Shown: positions 60,671-64,000 of the stretch, piece after piece
Position numbering within the stretch: the first letter of the stretch is position 1
Layout: each line of letters opens with the position of its first letter
Source of the DNA: Myoxocephalus aenaeus
Taxonomy: Eukaryota > Chordata > Actinopteri > Perciformes > Cottidae
Assembly (NCBI GenBank): GCA_038501785.1
Contig: JBAMJR010000097.1
Span: forward strand, 4,093,001 to 4,157,000
Direction of reading: 5' to 3'
DNA: 64,000 nt
Made by a program: the position numbers and the translations under genes
Notes under the pieces: model-generated
What the model saw: the letters and a program-made list of their open reading frames with translations, nothing else
What the model was told of the DNA's origin: nothing
Databases searched by the model: none

Positions 60671-62299
60671 CAGTCAGGTCCATAAATATTTGGACATTGA
60701 CACATGTTTCATTATTTTGGCTCTGTACACCACAACAATGGAGTTGAAATGAAAAATGTGCTTTAAGTGCAGACTTTCAGCTTTAATTTGAGGGTATTTA
60801 CATGCAAATCAGTTGAATGGTGTAGGAACTACAACACATGTATAAGTGGTCACCCCGTTTTTAAAGGGACCAAAAGTAATTGGACAAATTAATATCATCA
60901 TAAATCTAATTGTCACTTTTAATACTTTGTTGAAAATCCTTTGCAGTCAATGACAGCCTGAAGTCTGGATTCCATAGACATCACCAGACGCTGGGTTTCG
61001 TCCCTGGTGATGCTCTGCAGGCCTCTACTGCAACCGTCTTCAGTTCCTGCTGCTTCTTGGGGCATTTTCCCTTCAGTGTTGTCTTCAGCAAGTGAAATGC
61101 ATGCTCAATTGGATTCAGGTGATTGACTTGGCCATTGCAGAACATGCCACTTTTTTGCCTTAAAAAAACTCCTTGGTTGCTTTCGCAGTATGCTTCGGGT
61201 CATTGTCCATCTGCACTGTGAAGCGCCGTCCAATGAGTTCTGAAGCATTTGGCTGAATATGAGCAGATAATATTGCTTCCAAATTCATCCTGCTGCTTTT
61301 GTCAGCAGTCACATCATCAATAAATACAAGGGAACCAGTTCCATTGGCAGCCATACATGCCCACGCCATAACACTACCTCCACCATGCTTCACTGATGAG
61401 GTGCTATGCTTTGGATCTTGAGCAGTTCCTTTCCTTCTCCATACTCTTCTCTTCCCATCATTCTGGAACAAGTGTATCTTTGTCTCATCTGTCCATAGGA
61501 TGTTCTTCCAGAACTGTACAGGCTCTTTTAGATGTTTTTTGGCAAACTCTAATCTGGTCTTCCTGTTTTTGAGGCTCACCAATGGTTTACATCTTGGGGT
61601 GAACCCTCTGTATTTACTCTGGTGAAGTCTTCTCTTGATGGTGGACTTTGACACAGATACACCTACCTCCTGGAGAGTGTTCTTGATCTGGACAACTGTT
61701 GTGAAGGGGTTTTTCTTCACCAGGGAAATGACTCTTCTGTCATCCACCACAGTTGTCTTCCGTGGTCTTCTGGTGTTGCTGAGCTCACCAAGGAGTTTTT
61801 TAAGGCAAAGAAGTGGAATGTTCTGCAATGGCCAAGTCAATCACCTGACCTGAATCCAATTGAGCATGCATTTCACTTGCTGAAGACAACACTGAAGGGA
61901 AAATGCCCCAAGAAGCAGCAGGAACTGAAGACGGTTGCAGTAGAGGCCTGGCAGAGCATCACACGAAACCCAGCGTCTGGTGATGTCTATGGAATCCAGA
62001 CTTCAGGCTGTCATTGACTGCAAAGGATTTTCAACAAAGTATTAAAAGTGACAATTAGATTTATGATTAGATTAATTTGTCCAATTACTTTTGGTCCCTT
62101 AAAAACTGGGTGGCCACTTATACACGTGTTGTAGTTCCTACACCGTTCACCTGATTTGCATGTAAATACCCTCAAATTAAAGCTGAAAGTCTGCACTTAA
62201 AGCACATCTTGATTTTTTCATTTCAACTCCATTGTTGTGGTGTACAGAGCCAAAATAATGAAAAATGTGTCAATGTCCAAATATTTACGGACCTGACTG
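60671..62299 (-). mobile_element. Tc1-like transposon with palindromic arms
   Basis: Flanked by TA duplications (60669-60670 and 62300-62301). The ends begin cagtcaggtcc on both sides. The left arm (60671-61177) and the right arm (61787-62299) are inverted copies of about 0.5 kb. They cover the normal terminal repeat (including a gtaattggacaa motif) plus the C-terminal transposase codons (SPDLNPIEHAFHLLK). The 609-bp middle carries the central transposase in minus orientation. The N-terminal DNA-binding part is missing. It is non-autonomous and lies in DPF3 intron 1. Confidence 0.92.
61160..61840 (-). pseudogene. Tc1 transposase, truncated and frameshifted
   Basis: 226-codon open frame. Residues 1 to about 19 come from antisense 3'-end sequence (right arm). 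True transposase begins near ELSNTRRPRKTT. Visible parts: second helix-turn-helix (VSVSKSTIKRRL), DDE block 1 ILWTDET (D118), GGGSVMAWACM, and block 2 VQMDNDPKHT (D212). The frame stops at KATKEFF because a run of seven T replaces six, so the third acidic residue (NPIEH) is out of frame downstream. It cannot encode an active transposase. Confidence 0.92.
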
Positions 62300-63926
62300 T
62301 AGAACCGTCGCAAGTGAAATAAATGTGCAAGGAATGGTTGGAAAGGGGGTGAGGGAGACCAAATAAGTGGTGAAAGTCTTCTGGAGGGTGCCGTCTGTCT
62401 GTGCATCGACACGCTCTCCATCACAGCCCCGCTGCCCCCGAGCAGCAGGTGCACTGGTTTTGGTGAGAGATCTTTCTGACACTTGCAATGAGTGACGAGA
62501 CCCACACATCTAACAACACAGGAGGGAAGCGAGTGACACGCGCACGACTTCTCCCCTCCTGTCGGTTTTTAGGCACATGTTCCCGGTTTACCACTGTCCT
62601 TTGAAATGTCCGAAGACATTGAAGTGGTTAGAATAAATCCATGGAATTGAGAAACATGGTTAAAAAAAAAAAAAGTCACTCGAGTCAATTAACACAAGCA
62701 ATCTGACAATCATACAGATCTTTAACCACCCCTTACTTGGAAGAGGAAAACAAAAGTCAAGCTAGTTTACAGACCAGCTTCCTGGTTGACTTTGACCTAC
62801 TGCACTTACTATAGATGTGCGCACATACTTCCTGTACAATGGAGAATTACTACCATCATTTCAAGTGCACTCTTTCAGTTTCACTTTAAAATACAGTGGT
62901 TTGGATCAACCTTTTTGAGTGCTTAAAACAAAACGGTGTTGAATTTCAAACCGTCATTACCAGTTGCATATGAAGCATTTTTCCAAAAGAAAATGAAGTC
63001 TTTTTTTTTTTTTTTTTTTTTTTTTTAAGAAAGCAAAAGAAGTAGAACATTGTGCAGCAGAAATATATGTTACTCTGCTTTCCTCTTTTGCTAATAAACC
63101 CCAGAAATGCATCTTGCAACCACCTGAAAGTCCAGACCCCCAAGTTTGGAACCACAGGTTTAGGTAATCTCTTGGCTTGTCTGCTCATTTCTTGCACCAT
63201 TATTGTTTTGTTTTTTAAAATGTTATTTCCCTGTGTATGCTGATCACAACAATTTTTTGTGTGAATCCAGTTCAACCTAAACTGATATAAATGATATTAA
63301 ATCAATACAAGACCCAAGCTGTAATAAACCATAATTATCCTGTAAAATGTAGCTGCCTCGAGGCGGTAAACTAAACTGTTTTAGGGCTTTTAATGAGGTG
63401 CCTCAGAGGTATGTGCCCCACATCTTGGATATCTTCCAGTTGAGTAGAGAAGGTGAGTGTGTACGCATGAGGGCGAGGAACAAGAGTACATCTTGTGGCC
63501 AGTGGGGCCTCCGCTATCAGCGTGTTCCCGTCAACGGTTCATCGCGTCACATGGTTGCAACCGTAACGTGAACATGTGTCAACACTCAATTTGCATATCT
63601 GACGACAAACTTTACTTTGCAGGAGAGTAGCTCACAGAGGCAAAGTGATCATGACAGTTGGAAATAAACTCCAGTGTCTACTTCAACATGGTCCAACAAC
63701 AGCATTCCAGAGACAGTATTAGATCTGACTGACATGAAGAATAAAAGGAGAACAAAAATCTGATCTACAAACACAATTCTCCTCGGGAGGTTTCTCAAAT
63801 TTGTAGGTGCATTGCTCCTTCACAGGAAGCTAGAGCCACCACATAACAAGAGAGGGGGAGGAGGAGGAGGAGGAGGAAGAGGAGGGCCTACAGAGTAACT
63901 GCATCCTGACAACAACCGCTGATTAC

Positions 63927-64000
63927 CAGTGGTGTATAAAGTACCCAAAAGCCGTACTTGAGTAAAAGTAAAGATACCTTACTGGAAAATTACTCCAGTA
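63927..64000 (+). repeat. start of interspersed repeat cut by window end
   Basis: cagtggtgtataaagtaccc and acttgagtaaaagtaaagat are typical left-end sequences of a common teleost non-autonomous, hAT-like element. Only the first 74 bp are in the window. Confidence 0.5.

Larger units (their letters stand above)
58834..64000 (-). other. DPF3: DPF3 intron 1 (to window end)
   Basis: The exon at 58833 has an acceptor, so this stretch is intronic. It contains the Tc1 element at 60671-62299, a T-tract at 63001-63026, GGA-rich sequence near 63850-63885 and the start of another interspersed repeat at 63927. No candidate for the short first coding exon is visible. Confidence 0.75.

Overview
This is a gene-bearing stretch of a ray-finned (teleost, probably percomorph) genome. 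The evidence is intron-split vertebrate genes, many (CA)n/(GT)n/(TA)n microsatellites, and Tc1 and hAT debris of teleost type. Three genes lie in the order SIPA1L1 (+), RGS6 (+), DPF3 (-), the same order and orientation as I recall for human 14q24. The gene names rest on protein similarity recognised from memory plus this conserved order.

Layout: 1-4021 holds the last eight coding exons of SIPA1L1, a Rap GTPase-activating protein; its catalytic and PDZ parts lie to the left of the window. 4022-11578 is 3' UTR and intergenic DNA with a long (TA)n tract. The complete RGS6 coding sequence runs from 11579 to 41765 in 16 exons (492 codons plus stop, all splice sites GT-AG and all phases consistent), with a 19.6-kb first intron. 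It encodes DEP-DHEX, GGL and RGS domains. 41766-50877 separates two convergent genes and is full of repeats: an hAT element, an AT-rich tandem array and a 58-bp palindrome. It also holds a possible alternative last exon of RGS6 with opposed poly(A) signals. DPF3 occupies 50878-58833 on the minus strand (nine exons, start exon outside the window). Its first intron fills the rest of the window and carries a Tc1 transposon at 60671-62299.

Main points of interest: (1) DPF3 here ends in the DPF3a-type tail (FxGF motif in acidic context) and no PHD-finger exons are visible between it and RGS6. (2) A 42-nt in-frame cassette exon of DPF3 separates the first cysteine pair of its C2H2 zinc finger. (3) The Tc1 element is a 1.6-kb palindrome: the 5' part of the transposon has been replaced by an inverted copy of its own 3' end. 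(4) Three non-autonomous hAT elements have exact 8-bp target duplications, one of them containing a tRNA-like 76-mer. No wholly new gene system was found.

RGS6 (with Gbeta5) limits Galpha-i/o signalling, SIPA1L1 limits Rap signalling at synapses, and DPF3 is a BAF chromatin-remodelling subunit. They are neighbours by ancestry and nothing in the window suggests a shared pathway.
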